Counted from the first letter of the stretch, positions 28,441 to 37,243 are shown. The stretch: 64,000 nucleotides of DNA from Methylomonas sp. LW13 (GCF_016865255.1 NZ_CP033381.1:5169524-5233523), one strand, 5' to 3'. Translations and numbers: made by a program. Notes: generated by a model not told the origin, from the sequence alone.

Positions 28441-28735
28441 TTAGCGGTTTTTAGGCCAGCTATTCGGATTTCTAGCATCATGCACTACAGCCAACACATG
28501 TACTAAATCGCCGCGCACTACATAAAACACGCCGAATGGAAAACGCGGGAGTAATGCGCCGAACGTTTGGAATTACCTCGGCATAGAGCAACGGTGCTTG
28601 TTCCAGCCTTTTTAGCTGCAGCTCTAAAGCGGCAATAAATTCATCTCCGAGACCGGAGCTTTGCGACTCGTACCATTCTTGGGCTTCGCCCGTTTCACGT
28701 AAAGCGCGTGCGGAAAATTTCAGGCGGTACGCCAT
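28441..28735 (-). pseudogene. ParE-family toxin gene broken by a frameshift
   Basis: The first 60 residues are a good ParE/RelE-type toxin (FSARALRETGEAQEWYESQS, then LLYAEVIPNVRR). After about 28553 the frame runs into an off-frame tail and stops at 28478. In the next frame the family C-terminus continues intact: FPFGVFYVVRGDLVHVLAVV then HDARNPNSWPKNR and a stop at 28441. The sequence fits loss of two bases (or gain of one) near RRA-LLPRF. Either the toxin is inactivated or there is a sequencing error. The start overlaps the antitoxin gene by 16 bp. Confidence 0.82.
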
Positions 28736-28971
28736 GAGCCATCTTTAAGGCACGATTTTACTTGATCCCAGGAATAGCCGGACTCCGGATTCCGCTCAAA
28801 CTCAATCATGCGCCGTTCCAGTTCGGCTTTAAGCGCCGGCGATACTTCCACAGCTTCAGGTACTGCGGCGACGCTGTCCCAAATAAGCTCAACGAGCTGA
28901 ATGCGTTCCTGCAACGGAAGTTCCAGAATATCGGTAATCGAGATATTGTTCATGGCGGACAATGTATCCAT
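28720..28971 (-). CDS. addiction-module antidote of the ParE partner type
   Basis: An 83-residue acidic protein with the unstable-antitoxin pattern: ITDILELPLQERIQLVELIWDSV, then LKAELERRMIEFERNPESGYSW and VKSCL. It overlaps the frameshifted parE-like gene downstream. A second ATG at 28953 (MNNISITDIL) may be the true start; neither has a clear ribosome site. With the toxin damaged it may persist as an orphan antitoxin. Confidence 0.8.
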   Translation of the reverse strand: MDTLSAMNNISITDILELPLQERIQLVELIWDSVAAVPEAVEVSPALKAELERRMIEFERNPESGYSWDQVKSCLKDGSWRTA

Positions 28972-29129
28972 TTTTGGTAAAAATCAAAAGCGACACTTAT
29001 AAACGGCCCGACGATTTAAGTTTTTGCACGACTAACTCATCAACTTGATTATTCGGTGTGGCCGGAGATAAGCCCGCGTAGCTCCGATTAGCGAAGCGGA
29101 AGCGGGTTGGCTTGAGCGAAATGTGGGCA

Positions 29130-29498
29130 TCACTGCGTTTCACTTATCAACTGCCCATGCTCATCAAAGCGGCGCTCGATGCGCTTCATACCCTGTACAT
29201 CGTAACGCTCCTCAATGCGAGGTTGCCCGTTCGGATAGTAGTAAATCTTTCCGGCAAGCAACTGGCCGTCGTACATCTCAGCGTAAGTAGCAACCGCTTG
29301 CTCGTTGTGATGAAGGATGCCAATCAGAGCACCGTCCGGTCCATAGCGATTTATGCTCTTGATCGCTCCGGAATCATAGAATTCCTTAACGATTTTCTGT
29401 CCCCCAACAGCACTGAGCGTCTCTGGCTCTTTAGCGAATAAGACCGTAACGGTGGCAAGCAAAAGTACGGCAACAAGATTGATGTGCGTCATGTTCAT
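29130..29498 (-). CDS. exported MORN-repeat (YwqK-like) protein
   Basis: A 122-residue protein with a signal peptide (HINLVAVLLLATVTVLFA) and three MORN_2-type repeats: KEFYDSGAIKSINRYGPDG, GKIYYYPNGQPRIEERYD and RRFDEHGQLI. Such proteins are often annotated as YwqK-family antitoxin components, but nothing toxin-like is adjacent, so only the repeat architecture is claimed. Upstream ATGs (29516 and further) are possible, but 29498 gives a normal signal peptide. An REP-like remnant precedes its 3' end at about 29091-29110. Confidence 0.6.
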   Translation of the reverse strand: MNMTHINLVAVLLLATVTVLFAKEPETLSAVGGQKIVKEFYDSGAIKSINRYGPDGALIGILHHNEQAVATYAEMYDGQLLAGKIYYYPNGQPRIEERYDVQGMKRIERRFDEHGQLISETQ

Positions 29499-29830
29499 TT
29501 GTTTGTTGCTCAACATAATATATACGACATTTTTTGCCTTATAATCCCAGCCATCTGTCGTATAACTCCTTATTCCTGAGTTTAAATAATTGATAAAACT
29601 GCGCTTTATTAAACAAAGAACCAGCCCTGGCCGGAAAATACGACAAATGTCCAAGGCTTATGAGCCACTTTTATTCAAGCCCCAGACTATCGAGTTCGCG
29701 GAAATAAACATTTTGGTTCCGTATTTCTTGCAAAGATACCCCAAGACCCAAACTAATCAAAGAACATTCCAACGCTCAACCTCTGTCAGTCTGTTTGCCT
29801 AGCGGCCCAAGCGCCTACAAACGATTTGGG

Positions 29831-30301
29831 TTAATCCTGTTCCGATCTCGACTTCCAGGCCGCTCGGGCCACTAGAATCGCCGCCGTTAGAAAACCGACC
29901 GTGGTCAGCGTAAAACTGATGCCAGCCTGAATCGGGAAGTGCGGTTCGACCGGTAAAGCGGAGGCCACCGGCTTGGCCGACAATCCCCTTAGTAAAAACG
30001 ATAGCGGGTTGAAAAACGCCCCGAAGCAGCAGGCACTCACCACCCAGACCGGCGGCGTGACCGCATATTGCCGAAACAGCAAAAAGAAAATGAACAGAAA
30101 TTGCGCCATCATCAGGTAATCGATGTGGGCGCGAATAATGTCGGCCCGTTCGACCAGGTGGCTGGCCAACGCGCCGTCGGGATAAAACAGCGTAAAGCCC
30201 AATACCCAGGCGATACTCAACGCTATCGCCAGACAGAATATCGCAAACACCAGCAAAAACACGTTTGCCAACGGTTCGGGTGGAAATTTTTGATTGCTCA
30301 T
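29831..30301 (-). CDS. four-helix membrane protein of unknown function
   Basis: A 156-residue integral membrane protein with about four hydrophobic segments (VFLLVFAIFCLAIALSIAWV, MMAQFLFIFFLLFRQY, WVVSACCFGAFFNPLSFLL, and ISFTLTTVGFLTAAILVARA). The ATG at 30301 has GAGG seven bases upstream, whereas the longer reading has none. A second, longer reading frame on the same strand (to 30386) has no membrane pattern and is a shadow. It is divergent from the AraC-type regulator gene and may be its target; this is positional inference. Confidence 0.65.
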   Translation of the reverse strand: MSNQKFPPEPLANVFLLVFAIFCLAIALSIAWVLGFTLFYPDGALASHLVERADIIRAHIDYLMMAQFLFIFFLLFRQYAVTPPVWVVSACCFGAFFNPLSFLLRGLSAKPVASALPVEPHFPIQAGISFTLTTVGFLTAAILVARAAWKSRSEQD

Positions 30302-30449
30302 GTGTATCCTCATTTTCAAGAGGCGCTTGGCCCCAGTTATCGAACGCCGCAAAGGGCAAACGCGCCGACCCCGTTGCCAAGCTCAAACGCTTTGACTAGA
30401 CTGCCCGGCAAAAATGCCGGTTGGCCGAACGCAACGGGGAGCTTAAACA

Positions 30450-31256
30450 ATGACCAATACACCACGCTTGTATGAACGTGCTACTGCCTCGGCGGTCCCT
30501 TTCGATGCGCTCTGGGACATCAGCGGCGGCCGCACGTTTTTTTGCGGTCCGCTGTATTACAACGCCAACCACCAACACGGCGCTCCGGTGTTTCTGGCCG
30601 GTCTGTATGGGAAGTTTCGTTTGAAAGTGGCGGGTAGCGATTGGCTGTCTTGCCGCACGGCGGTAATTCCGGCCGGCGTGTGGCACGAGCTGGATGTGGG
30701 CGGCGACCCGCTTGCGGTGTTTTACATCGAACCGACCATCGCCGGCGTCGAGGCGCTGTTACCTTTAATCCGCGATACCCGCTCAGTGAACGGTGCCTTG
30801 GTCGGTAACGGCGGCGAAATCGCCTTCATGCGCGATCTCTACGAAGATCGCTACAGCCCGAATTGGACCGCGCAGCCCCTGGCCGATTTGCTGGATTTTT
30901 CGAAACGCCGGTCTCAAGCCGACAGACTAGACCCACGCATCAGCCAAATCGTCGAATTTTTATTCGCGCAAGGCGACGACCTGACGTCGGTGATTACGCT
31001 GGCAGCGAATGTAGGACTATCCGCATCCCGGCTACAACATCTGTTCAGCCAGCAGATCGGCGTGCCGTTTCGCCGTTATCGCAGCTGGAACCGGATGCGG
31101 CAAGCGATAAAAGAAGTCATCAAGGGCCACAACTTCACGACTGCCGCGCACGCTACCGGGTTTTCCGATTCCGCCCATTTCAGCCATGAATTTCGCAAGA
31201 CTTTCGGTGCCGCGCCCACAGTGGGTTTGCATAATCTGGCGCGGCTGCAACCCTAG
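30450..31256 (+). CDS. AraC-family transcriptional regulator
   Basis: A 268-residue regulator with an N-terminal cupin-like ligand domain (VFLAGLYGKFRLKV, TAVIPAGVWHELDVGGDPLAVFY) and a C-terminal AraC double helix-turn-helix (SVITLAANVGLSASRLQHLF and HNFTTAAHATGFSDSAHFSHEFRKTFG split over the two helices). It is divergent from the small membrane protein and convergent with the PLP aminotransferase. The effector is unknown. Confidence 0.9.
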   Translation: MTNTPRLYERATASAVPFDALWDISGGRTFFCGPLYYNANHQHGAPVFLAGLYGKFRLKVAGSDWLSCRTAVIPAGVWHELDVGGDPLAVFYIEPTIAGVEALLPLIRDTRSVNGALVGNGGEIAFMRDLYEDRYSPNWTAQPLADLLDFSKRRSQADRLDPRISQIVEFLFAQGDDLTSVITLAANVGLSASRLQHLFSQQIGVPFRRYRSWNRMRQAIKEVIKGHNFTTAAHATGFSDSAHFSHEFRKTFGAAPTVGLHNLARLQP

Positions 31257-31257
31257 C

Positions 31258-32427
31258 TTAAATCGACTCCCGCACCAAATCTGCCAAAATCCGCAAGCCT
31301 GATTCGGCATCCTCGCTACTGGAGTGGCTGAAATTCAACCGTAGCTGGCCGCAAGCGTCCACCGCCATCGGTAGGAAGGGTTCGCCGGGCATAAAAGCCA
31401 CGCCGGCTTCGATAGCCTTAGGCAACAGCTGACGGGTATCGATGCGGCGATTCAGCGTCAGCCAAAAAAACAAACCACCGGGCGGGGTTTGCCAAACTGC
31501 CAAATCCACAAAATGCCGGCGCAGCGCAGCGTCGAATGCATCGCGGCGCTGGCGGTAATGGCCGGCCAAATCCGCCAATTGCCGGCTGCGGTCGGGATTG
31601 TTCAGTTGTTGTAGTACCAGCCATTGGCTAAGGCGATTGCTGTGCAAATCGGCCGCCTGCTTCAAGCGGGTCAAAAAAGGCATCAGTTCCGGCGACGCGA
31701 CCAGGTAACCCAAGCGCAAGCCCGGCGCCAGGCTTTTGGAAAACGAGCCTTGATAAATCCATGGCGCTTGTTGCAACCTGGCACATACCGGCGTGCGTTC
31801 GCAATCGTCGTACACCAGATCACGGTAGGGATCGTCTTCGAATAGGGGAATATTGCCGGCATCGCAAGCGGCGGCCAGGGCACTGCGCTCCCCGGCATCC
31901 AGGCAGCGGCCGCTGGGATTCTGGAACGTGGGGATCGCATAGGCAAACGCTGGCTTTTCCCGCTGCCAGGTATCCAGATCGGGCGCCCCAGCATCGTAAG
32001 CCACGAAGCGGGCGCCGAAAAAGCGGAACACCTGCAAAGCCGCCAGATAAGTAGGCGCTTCCACGGCCACCGGCGTGCCGGGATCGATGAACAGTTTGGC
32101 GACCAGATCGATACCTTGCTGCGAACCGGACAGGATCAACACCTGTTCGGCCGAACATTTAACGCCCAGGCTTTGCATGTCGGCGGCGATACGCTCGCGC
32201 AACTCCGCTTCGCCTTCGCTGGCGCCGTATTGCAACATGTGCTGCGGCATGGCCTCTAGCGTGAATTGCGGGAAGCTGTCCAACGACGGTAATCCGCCGG
32301 CAAAGGAAATCATGCCGGGTCTGTCGACGACGGCCAGAATTTCGCGGATTGGTGACGGATGCAGGTCTTGGGTACGAGCGGAAAAGCGGATAGGGTGCTG
32401 CGGCGATAATGAGTTCATGGTGGGCAT
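31258..32427 (-). CDS. PLP-dependent aminotransferase, class I/II (2-aminoadipate/MocR-like fold)
   Basis: A 389-residue fold-type I aminotransferase. Seen: ISFAGGLPSLDSFP at the N-terminus, YGASEGEAELRERIA, ILSGSQQGIDLVAKLFIDPG, the FQNPSGR motif, DDPYRDL and the Schiff-base lysine in GSFSKSLAPGLRLGY. No winged-helix domain is attached, so it is a LysN/2-aminoadipate-type enzyme rather than a MocR regulator. It is divergent from marR and a 15-bp MarR-like palindrome lies 9 bp before its start, so it is probably repressed by that regulator. An ATG at 32418 is an alternative start. Confidence 0.88.
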   Translation of the reverse strand: MPTMNSLSPQHPIRFSARTQDLHPSPIREILAVVDRPGMISFAGGLPSLDSFPQFTLEAMPQHMLQYGASEGEAELRERIAADMQSLGVKCSAEQVLILSGSQQGIDLVAKLFIDPGTPVAVEAPTYLAALQVFRFFGARFVAYDAGAPDLDTWQREKPAFAYAIPTFQNPSGRCLDAGERSALAAACDAGNIPLFEDDPYRDLVYDDCERTPVCARLQQAPWIYQGSFSKSLAPGLRLGYLVASPELMPFLTRLKQAADLHSNRLSQWLVLQQLNNPDRSRQLADLAGHYRQRRDAFDAALRRHFVDLAVWQTPPGGLFFWLTLNRRIDTRQLLPKAIEAGVAFMPGEPFLPMAVDACGQLRLNFSHSSSEDAESGLRILADLVRESI

Positions 32428-32435
32428 TGATAAAT

Positions 32436-32498
32436 GTCAATAAAGTTGACCTATAGCCATGCTAACGGCTGCCTGCCTATAATGTCAACATGGTTGAC
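32436..32498. promoter_or_regulatory. twin palindromic operator of the MarR regulator
   Basis: Two related 15-bp palindromes, GTCAATAAAGTTGAC (32436-32450) and GTCAACATGGTTGAC (32484-32498), both in the context ATGTCAA-N5-TTGACC, lie 48 bp apart in the divergent region. The second contains the marR ATG at its centre. The arrangement predicts joint control of the aminotransferase and of marR-sigma factor. Confidence 0.75.
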
Positions 32499-32972
32499 CA
32501 AATAGCCGCTATCGATAATCCCCTGCTTGATGAAACGCCGAAGCCGGACAGGCGCGAAGCCGCGTTACGTCTGGCTATCGAACAATTTTACTTCGGCTAT
32601 CGCGCCTTTACCGTACAGCCGGACCGCATCCTGGCCGAGCGCGGGCTTGGGCGGGTGCATCACCGGATCTTGTATTTCGTCGGCCGCAACCCGCGGATTT
32701 CCGTGAACGCGCTGCTGGGCATGCTAAGCGTCAGTAAACAAGCTCTGAACGCGCCATTGCGGCAGTTAATGGACATGCAGCTGGTCATGATAGACACGGC
32801 CGCGCATGACAAACGGGTACGCGAACTCAGCTTAACGCCGGACGGCGCGGAATTGGAAGCGCAACTGACCGGCACGCAAATGCAACAGCTGCAAACGGTA
32901 TTCGCGCAAGTCGGCGCCGAAGCCGAAGCCGGCTGGCATGAAGTGATGCGTAGCTTGAGTGCACAGAGCTGA
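32490..32972 (+). CDS. MarR-family transcriptional regulator
   Basis: A 160-residue winged-helix regulator. The DNA-binding region spans about residues 55-120: HRILYFVGRNPRISVNALLG, LSVSKQALNAPLRQLMDMQL, and the wing DKRVRELSLTPDG. The start codon lies inside a perfect palindrome that is probably its own operator. Six bases after its stop the ECF sigma factor begins, so the two form an operon, which would place the sigma factor under MarR control. No strong ribosome site is visible, in keeping with the operator occupying that region. Confidence 0.9.
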   Translation: MVDQIAAIDNPLLDETPKPDRREAALRLAIEQFYFGYRAFTVQPDRILAERGLGRVHHRILYFVGRNPRISVNALLGMLSVSKQALNAPLRQLMDMQLVMIDTAAHDKRVRELSLTPDGAELEAQLTGTQMQQLQTVFAQVGAEAEAGWHEVMRSLSAQS

Positions 32973-32978
32973 GCAGCC

Positions 32979-34205
32979 GTGCGCGAAAAAATCGACGCCA
33001 TCTACCAAAGCGAATCCCGCCAGGTACTGGCCACCTTGATTCGGCTGCTCGGCGATTTCGATGTGGCCGAGGAAGCGCTGCACGATGCCTTTCGCGTTGC
33101 GCTCGAACAATGGCCGCGTGACGGCTTACCGGCCAATCCGCGCAGTTGGCTGGTGTCGGCCGGCCGCTTCAAGGCTATCGACGGCCTGCGCCGGCAAGCC
33201 CGCTTCGATGTGCTGGAGGATGCCGATACCTTGGCGGATCCAGCCAGCGAACCCGGCGACACGGATGACGAAGGCCTGGAAGACGACCGCCTGCGGCTGA
33301 TCTTTACCTGTTGCCATCCAGCGCTATCCCCGGATGCCCAAGTCGCATTGACGCTACGCGAAGTTTGCGGCCTGGCCACCGAGGAAATCGCCCGCGCCTT
33401 CCTGACGCCGACACCGACGCTGGCCCAACGCATCGTCCGCGCCAAAACCAAGATCCGTGATGCCCTCATTCCCTATCAGGTACCGTCGCCTTCAGAACTC
33501 CCACAACGCCTCGATTCGGTGTTACGGGTAATTTATCTGGTGTTCAACGAAGGCTACTCCGCGTCGTCCGGCGACGCGCTAACCCGGCATGATTTGTCGG
33601 AAGAAGCGATACGCTTGGGACATTTGCTGGTCGAGTTACTGCCGGAGCCGGAAGCGCAAGGCTTATTGGCGTTGATGCTGCTGCACGAATCCCGCCGCGC
33701 CGCCAGAACCACAGCCGACGGTGAACTCATTTTGTTGGATGACCAAGACCGCAGCTTGTGGGATAAGGAACGCATCGTCGAGGGCTCTGCACTGGTACAG
33801 CGGGCCTTAGGGTCGCGGCGCTTCGGCCCTTATGCGTTGCAAGCCGCCATCGCTGGGCTGCACGCCAACGCCAGCCACGCCGCCGCCACAGACTGGCCGC
33901 AAATCGTCGCACTCTATGAAGTCTTATTGCGCATCGAAGCCTCGCCGGTAATCGAATTAAACCGGGCCGTCGCGGTAGCGATGCGCGATGGACCTTTAGC
34001 TGGACTGGAGTTGATCGATGCCATTTTACAAAACGGCGACCTTACCGATTATCACCTCGCGCATGCGGCACGAGCAGATTTGTTCCGGCGTCTGGGCAGA
34101 ACCGACGAAGCGGTCGCAGCTTACGAACAAGCCCTGGCTTTGACGCGGCAGGAGCCGGAACGGCGCTTTTTGGCGCGCAGACTGCGCGAAATCCGCTTGG
34201 AGTGA
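32979..34205 (+). CDS. ECF42-type RNA polymerase sigma factor with TPR-like C-terminal extension
   Basis: A 408-residue sigma factor starting at GTG. Sigma region 2 (LIRLLGDFDVAEEALHDAF, NPRSWLVSAGRFKAIDGLRR) and region 4 (LTLREVCGLATEEIARAFL, TPTLAQRIVRAKTKIRDA) occupy residues 1-170. Then comes the long helical extension typical of the ECF42 group (VIYLVFNEGYSASSGDALTR, LHESRRAARTTADGELILL, and a C-terminal TPR-like YEQALAL). ECF42 factors are encoded with DGPF/YCII proteins and lack an anti-sigma factor; the YCII genes lie 3-5 kb downstream. It is cotranscribed with marR. Confidence 0.93.
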   Translation: MREKIDAIYQSESRQVLATLIRLLGDFDVAEEALHDAFRVALEQWPRDGLPANPRSWLVSAGRFKAIDGLRRQARFDVLEDADTLADPASEPGDTDDEGLEDDRLRLIFTCCHPALSPDAQVALTLREVCGLATEEIARAFLTPTPTLAQRIVRAKTKIRDALIPYQVPSPSELPQRLDSVLRVIYLVFNEGYSASSGDALTRHDLSEEAIRLGHLLVELLPEPEAQGLLALMLLHESRRAARTTADGELILLDDQDRSLWDKERIVEGSALVQRALGSRRFGPYALQAAIAGLHANASHAAATDWPQIVALYEVLLRIEASPVIELNRAVAVAMRDGPLAGLELIDAILQNGDLTDYHLAHAARADLFRRLGRTDEAVAAYEQALALTRQEPERRFLARRLREIRLE

Positions 34206-34256
34206 CGATATCAGTAAAAAATTGGCGATTGATTTTAAAGTGATATTTAATCATTT

Positions 34257-34281
34257 GCGTCGCGCACCAGACGCGCTTTTT
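34257..34281 (+). terminator. possible terminator after the sigma-factor gene
   Basis: GCGTC (34257-34261) and GACGC (34270-34274) can pair, followed by GC and five T. The stem is short, so this is tentative. Confidence 0.35.
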
Positions 34282-34400
34282 GACACAACAAATGAAAAGT
34301 TTCGCGCCGCGCCATTCTGATAGAGCAAGTTCGGCCAAAGCCCCCTTACTTAAAAAGGTGCCATCCGCCATGAAATTGCGTCGATTGAAGTCGGGCCATT

Positions 34401-34512
34401 GTAGCCTCGATGCAGCGTTAGCGGAATCGAGGGCGTCGGCCTGCCGGCCATCAAACCCACATAGACAATTAAAAGAAGCTGGGCTTCGAAACCTCGATTC
34501 CATCGAGGCTAC
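34401..34512. repeat. BIME-like inverted repeat in a 537-bp gene-free stretch
   Basis: GTAGCCTCGATG (34401-34412) is exactly complementary to CATCGAGGCTAC (34501-34512). Inside, CCTCGAT/ATCGAGG units recur at 34405-34411 with 34426-34432 and at 34492-34498 with 34502-34508; the first encloses GCAGCGTTAGCGGA, reminiscent of the REP loop seen elsewhere in the window. The rest of 34206-34742 is AT-rich and should hold the promoter of the XRE/ImmA gene. Confidence 0.65.
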
Positions 34513-34742
34513 TTGCTAATTGCCCGTGGATCAAACAAGTAGAGCTCAGACAATCTCATTATGAAGAAATAATTACTATTTGTAATTCATGCGTTTAGGT
34601 TCAAAGTATTGCCTATAATGAGGCCTGCCAATCTCGCCGCGTTGGCACAGCGGCATCAATACAAAACGAATCGCAGCATTCGGTATCGACAAGTTGGTAT
34701 AAATGCATTAATAATCGATTAGTTGGAAGAAAAAATAGACTT

Positions 34743-35882
34743 ATGACCACCGCCAACATCAACACGACCATGCTGACCTGGGCGCGCGAACGCTCCGGCA
34801 TCGCCGTGTCTGAATTTGCCCGGAAGTGCGGTGTCAGCCTAGACAAGCTCTGCGAATGGGAGTCCGGCCACCGCTCTTTGACCTTTAAGCAGGCTATGAC
34901 CTACGCCGAAAAGGCACATATCCCATTCGGCTATTTGTTTCTTGCCCAGCCTCCAACCGACGAATTGCCTATTCCCGATTTAAGAACGATCGAAGGCCAA
35001 ACCAACCGTAGACTCAGCGCGGAATTGCTTGATCTGATCAAGCTGATGCAACAGCGCCAGGAATGGTACAAAGACTATTTGCAACAGCATCTTGTCGGTC
35101 CAAATCCTATCGTTGGCCGCTTTGTCGTCAAAGATGGGGTAACCGCCATCGTGCGCGACATTCGCACCGCGCTCGGCGTCGGCAATCACCCGCAACGCGG
35201 CAGCTGGGAAGACTATTACCGCGATCTGGTCAACCGTATCGAGTCTGTAGGGGTGTTGGTGATGCGCCAAAGCGATGTGGGCCACTACACGCGACCATTG
35301 CGCGTCGAAGAGTTTCGAGGTTTTGCAATTGCTGACAATTACGCGCCGATCATTTTCGTCAACCATGCAGATGCCTTGGGTGCACGGCTGTTCACCCTGA
35401 TCCACGAACTCTGCCATATCTGGATCGGCCAGTCTGGCATTTCCGACGCTAGCACGCAAACCCATCGGGCAGAAGAGATTCTTTGTAATGCGGTAGCCGC
35501 CGAGTTTTTAGTCCCGGCCACTGAATTTCAGACCATATGGAGGCATGATCTGGACAACTGGCAGTCCAATTTGCCGACTTTGGAATCGCATTTCCACGTC
35601 AGTACGTGGACCTTGGCGCGCCGCGCACTGGCTTTAAACTACATAACTCAGGACGAATACCAGCGTTATATCAACACCCAGCAAGCGACTTATAAGGATC
35701 GCGACGATAACGGCGGCCCCGGTTATTACCGTACCAAAAAAGCCCAGATTAGCCAGCGTTTTTCCCGCGCGGTCGTCAGTGAGGCTCTCAGCGGCCAACT
35801 TTTACTCCGTGAAGCCAGCCAGTTATTGGGTGGTATCAAACCCGACAAAATCGCCACCTTTGCCAAGGAGTTGGGCGTTTGA
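34743..35882 (+). CDS. XRE-ImmA/IrrE zinc-peptidase antitoxin-like protein
   Basis: A 379-residue fusion. Residues 5-70 form an XRE-like helix-turn-helix (LTWARERSGIAVSEFARKCG, LCEWESGHRSLTFKQA), and residues about 180-290 hold the ImmA/IrrE metallopeptidase with HELCH in TLIHELCHIWIG and the downstream Glu in ILCNAVAAEFLVP. Such proteins pair with DUF4411 PIN-like genes as predicted toxin-antitoxin modules. The downstream gene overlaps its stop by 4 bp. It probably represses its own promoter and may be controlled by proteolysis; this is inference. Confidence 0.9.
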   Translation: MTTANINTTMLTWARERSGIAVSEFARKCGVSLDKLCEWESGHRSLTFKQAMTYAEKAHIPFGYLFLAQPPTDELPIPDLRTIEGQTNRRLSAELLDLIKLMQQRQEWYKDYLQQHLVGPNPIVGRFVVKDGVTAIVRDIRTALGVGNHPQRGSWEDYYRDLVNRIESVGVLVMRQSDVGHYTRPLRVEEFRGFAIADNYAPIIFVNHADALGARLFTLIHELCHIWIGQSGISDASTQTHRAEEILCNAVAAEFLVPATEFQTIWRHDLDNWQSNLPTLESHFHVSTWTLARRALALNYITQDEYQRYINTQQATYKDRDDNGGPGYYRTKKAQISQRFSRAVVSEALSGQLLLREASQLLGGIKPDKIATFAKELGV

Positions 35883-36370
35883 AATATCTTCTCGATGCCA
35901 ATACCTACATACAAGCCAAGAATTTCTATTACGGCATGGACATCTGTCCTGCTTATTGGGATTGGCTGGATCGGCAATTTCAAGCGGGTTTGGTCGCCAG
36001 TGTTCAGATGATAGGCAAGGAACTTAAAGACGGTCACGACGAACTAGCCGCATGGGCCAAGGCGCGCTCAGAACACTTCATCAACAACGACGACACCGAA
36101 ACCCAGTCGGTGTTTTCCGAAATTGTTCAAAGTGTCGCAGCCGGCGACTATAACCCCGGCAACCGCGACAACTTCTTAGCAAAAGCCGATCCCTGGCTCA
36201 TCGCCAAAGCTAAAACCCTTGGGGCAACGGTGGTCACCCACGAAGCCTTTCTGGCGCCGAACACTAAGAAAGTCAAAGTTCCCAACATTTGCCTGCAATT
36301 CGGTGTGCCTTGCCTGGATACGTTTCAGTTTCTGCGGGAATTGGATGCGCGGTTTGTTTTGGAACACTAA
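35879..36370 (+). CDS. DUF4411 PIN-like putative toxin
   Basis: A 163-residue protein of the DUF4411 family with PIN-type nuclease features: N-terminal Asp in KYLLDANTYIQ, Glu in MIGKELKDG and the later acidic ADPWLIAKAKTLGATVVTHE. It begins at TTG overlapping the TGA of the XRE/ImmA gene, implying coupled translation. PIN toxins usually cut RNA; for DUF4411 this remains a prediction. The pair interrupts the link between the ECF42 factor and its DGPF genes. Confidence 0.88.
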   Translation: MKYLLDANTYIQAKNFYYGMDICPAYWDWLDRQFQAGLVASVQMIGKELKDGHDELAAWAKARSEHFINNDDTETQSVFSEIVQSVAAGDYNPGNRDNFLAKADPWLIAKAKTLGATVVTHEAFLAPNTKKVKVPNICLQFGVPCLDTFQFLRELDARFVLEH

Positions 36371-36413
36371 AGCAAAATGCACTGAGTTGTGACAACCGGC
36401 AATCGTAGAATAG

Positions 36414-37094
36414 TTATCCGGCTAGCTGAGATAAATACTGCATTTCTTTGACCTCGGAAATGTGATGGCGATGAAATTCCGCCAGGCCCGGTTCCGATGC
36501 GATTTTTTCTACATAACCTTTCAAAACCGCTAGTTGCTGTTCGGCAATCTGTTGGGCATTAGGGTGGCGAACGCGGTCAGAAACGACGAAAGGCTGGTCA
36601 CCACTTGTCCGCCTTTGGGTTTAAGCGACACTTTGACCAGACTATCGACCAGCTGTGGCGTGTACTTCAACATATAGTCCACATAGCGGCGAATCTGCGG
36701 GATCTGTTCCTCCAAGGCCTGCCTTTCTGCATCAAAATCCTCGCGAGACAGGATTTTCTTGTCGGCAAATACCGGCGCCGCCAATTCTTTCCGGTTGGCT
36801 AGTTTTATCGTGGCGCCCCGCTGGTGACATATAGCCATTCGCCATTTCCGTGGCGTTGCGGATTTCCAGGCTGCGCCACTCGCATTCCTCAGCCATCCGC
36901 TCGGCTTCAGCCCGATTAAAATCCTCTTTGATTTCCGGCGCATGGGTGCGTTCGACATGGTCCAGCTTGCGTTGTACGAAAGCCGTGTAACGCGAACGCA
37001 TCAAAGCTTCGGTGGTGGGCGCCGGCGCACCGTCGATAATCGGGCCGCAGCATTCGGCATAATCCAGTTTGGAGCCGCCAGGGCAAAGCGTCAT
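36414..37094 (-). pseudogene. degenerate YchJ/SEC-C-like gene
   Basis: From 37094 the protein begins MTLCPGGSKLDYAECCGP, the YchJ SEC-C zinc motif, but with CPGGS in place of CPCGS, so one cysteine ligand is lost. YchJ-like sequence continues (APTTEALMRSRYTAFVQR, then CEWRSLEIRNATE) to about 36830 and then stops matching; the frame closes at 36732. A different frame is open from about 36820 to 36530 (FADKKILSREDFDAERQALE) and a third to 36414 (HPNAQQIAEQQLAVLKGYVE). The pattern suggests truncation plus frameshifts rather than a working gene. An intact GGAG precedes the start. Confidence 0.6.
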
Positions 37095-37243
37095 AGTTCA
37101 TCTCCGGTTAGGTTGCGAAAAATTGAGGTCGATCTTTCAATGGTAAGCGACAGCCGGCTTCGGCTCAGGGCAAGCACTGGAAATTGTCGCCATGCATCGA
37201 CACCACTTTCGGTAGCTCGTTTCAACGATAAAAACGTTCCAGT

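Noticed and set aside
29799..30386. 195-codon minus-strand frame overlapping the four-helix membrane protein
   Set aside because: The alternative frame has clear membrane helices and a GAGG-led ATG; this one does not.
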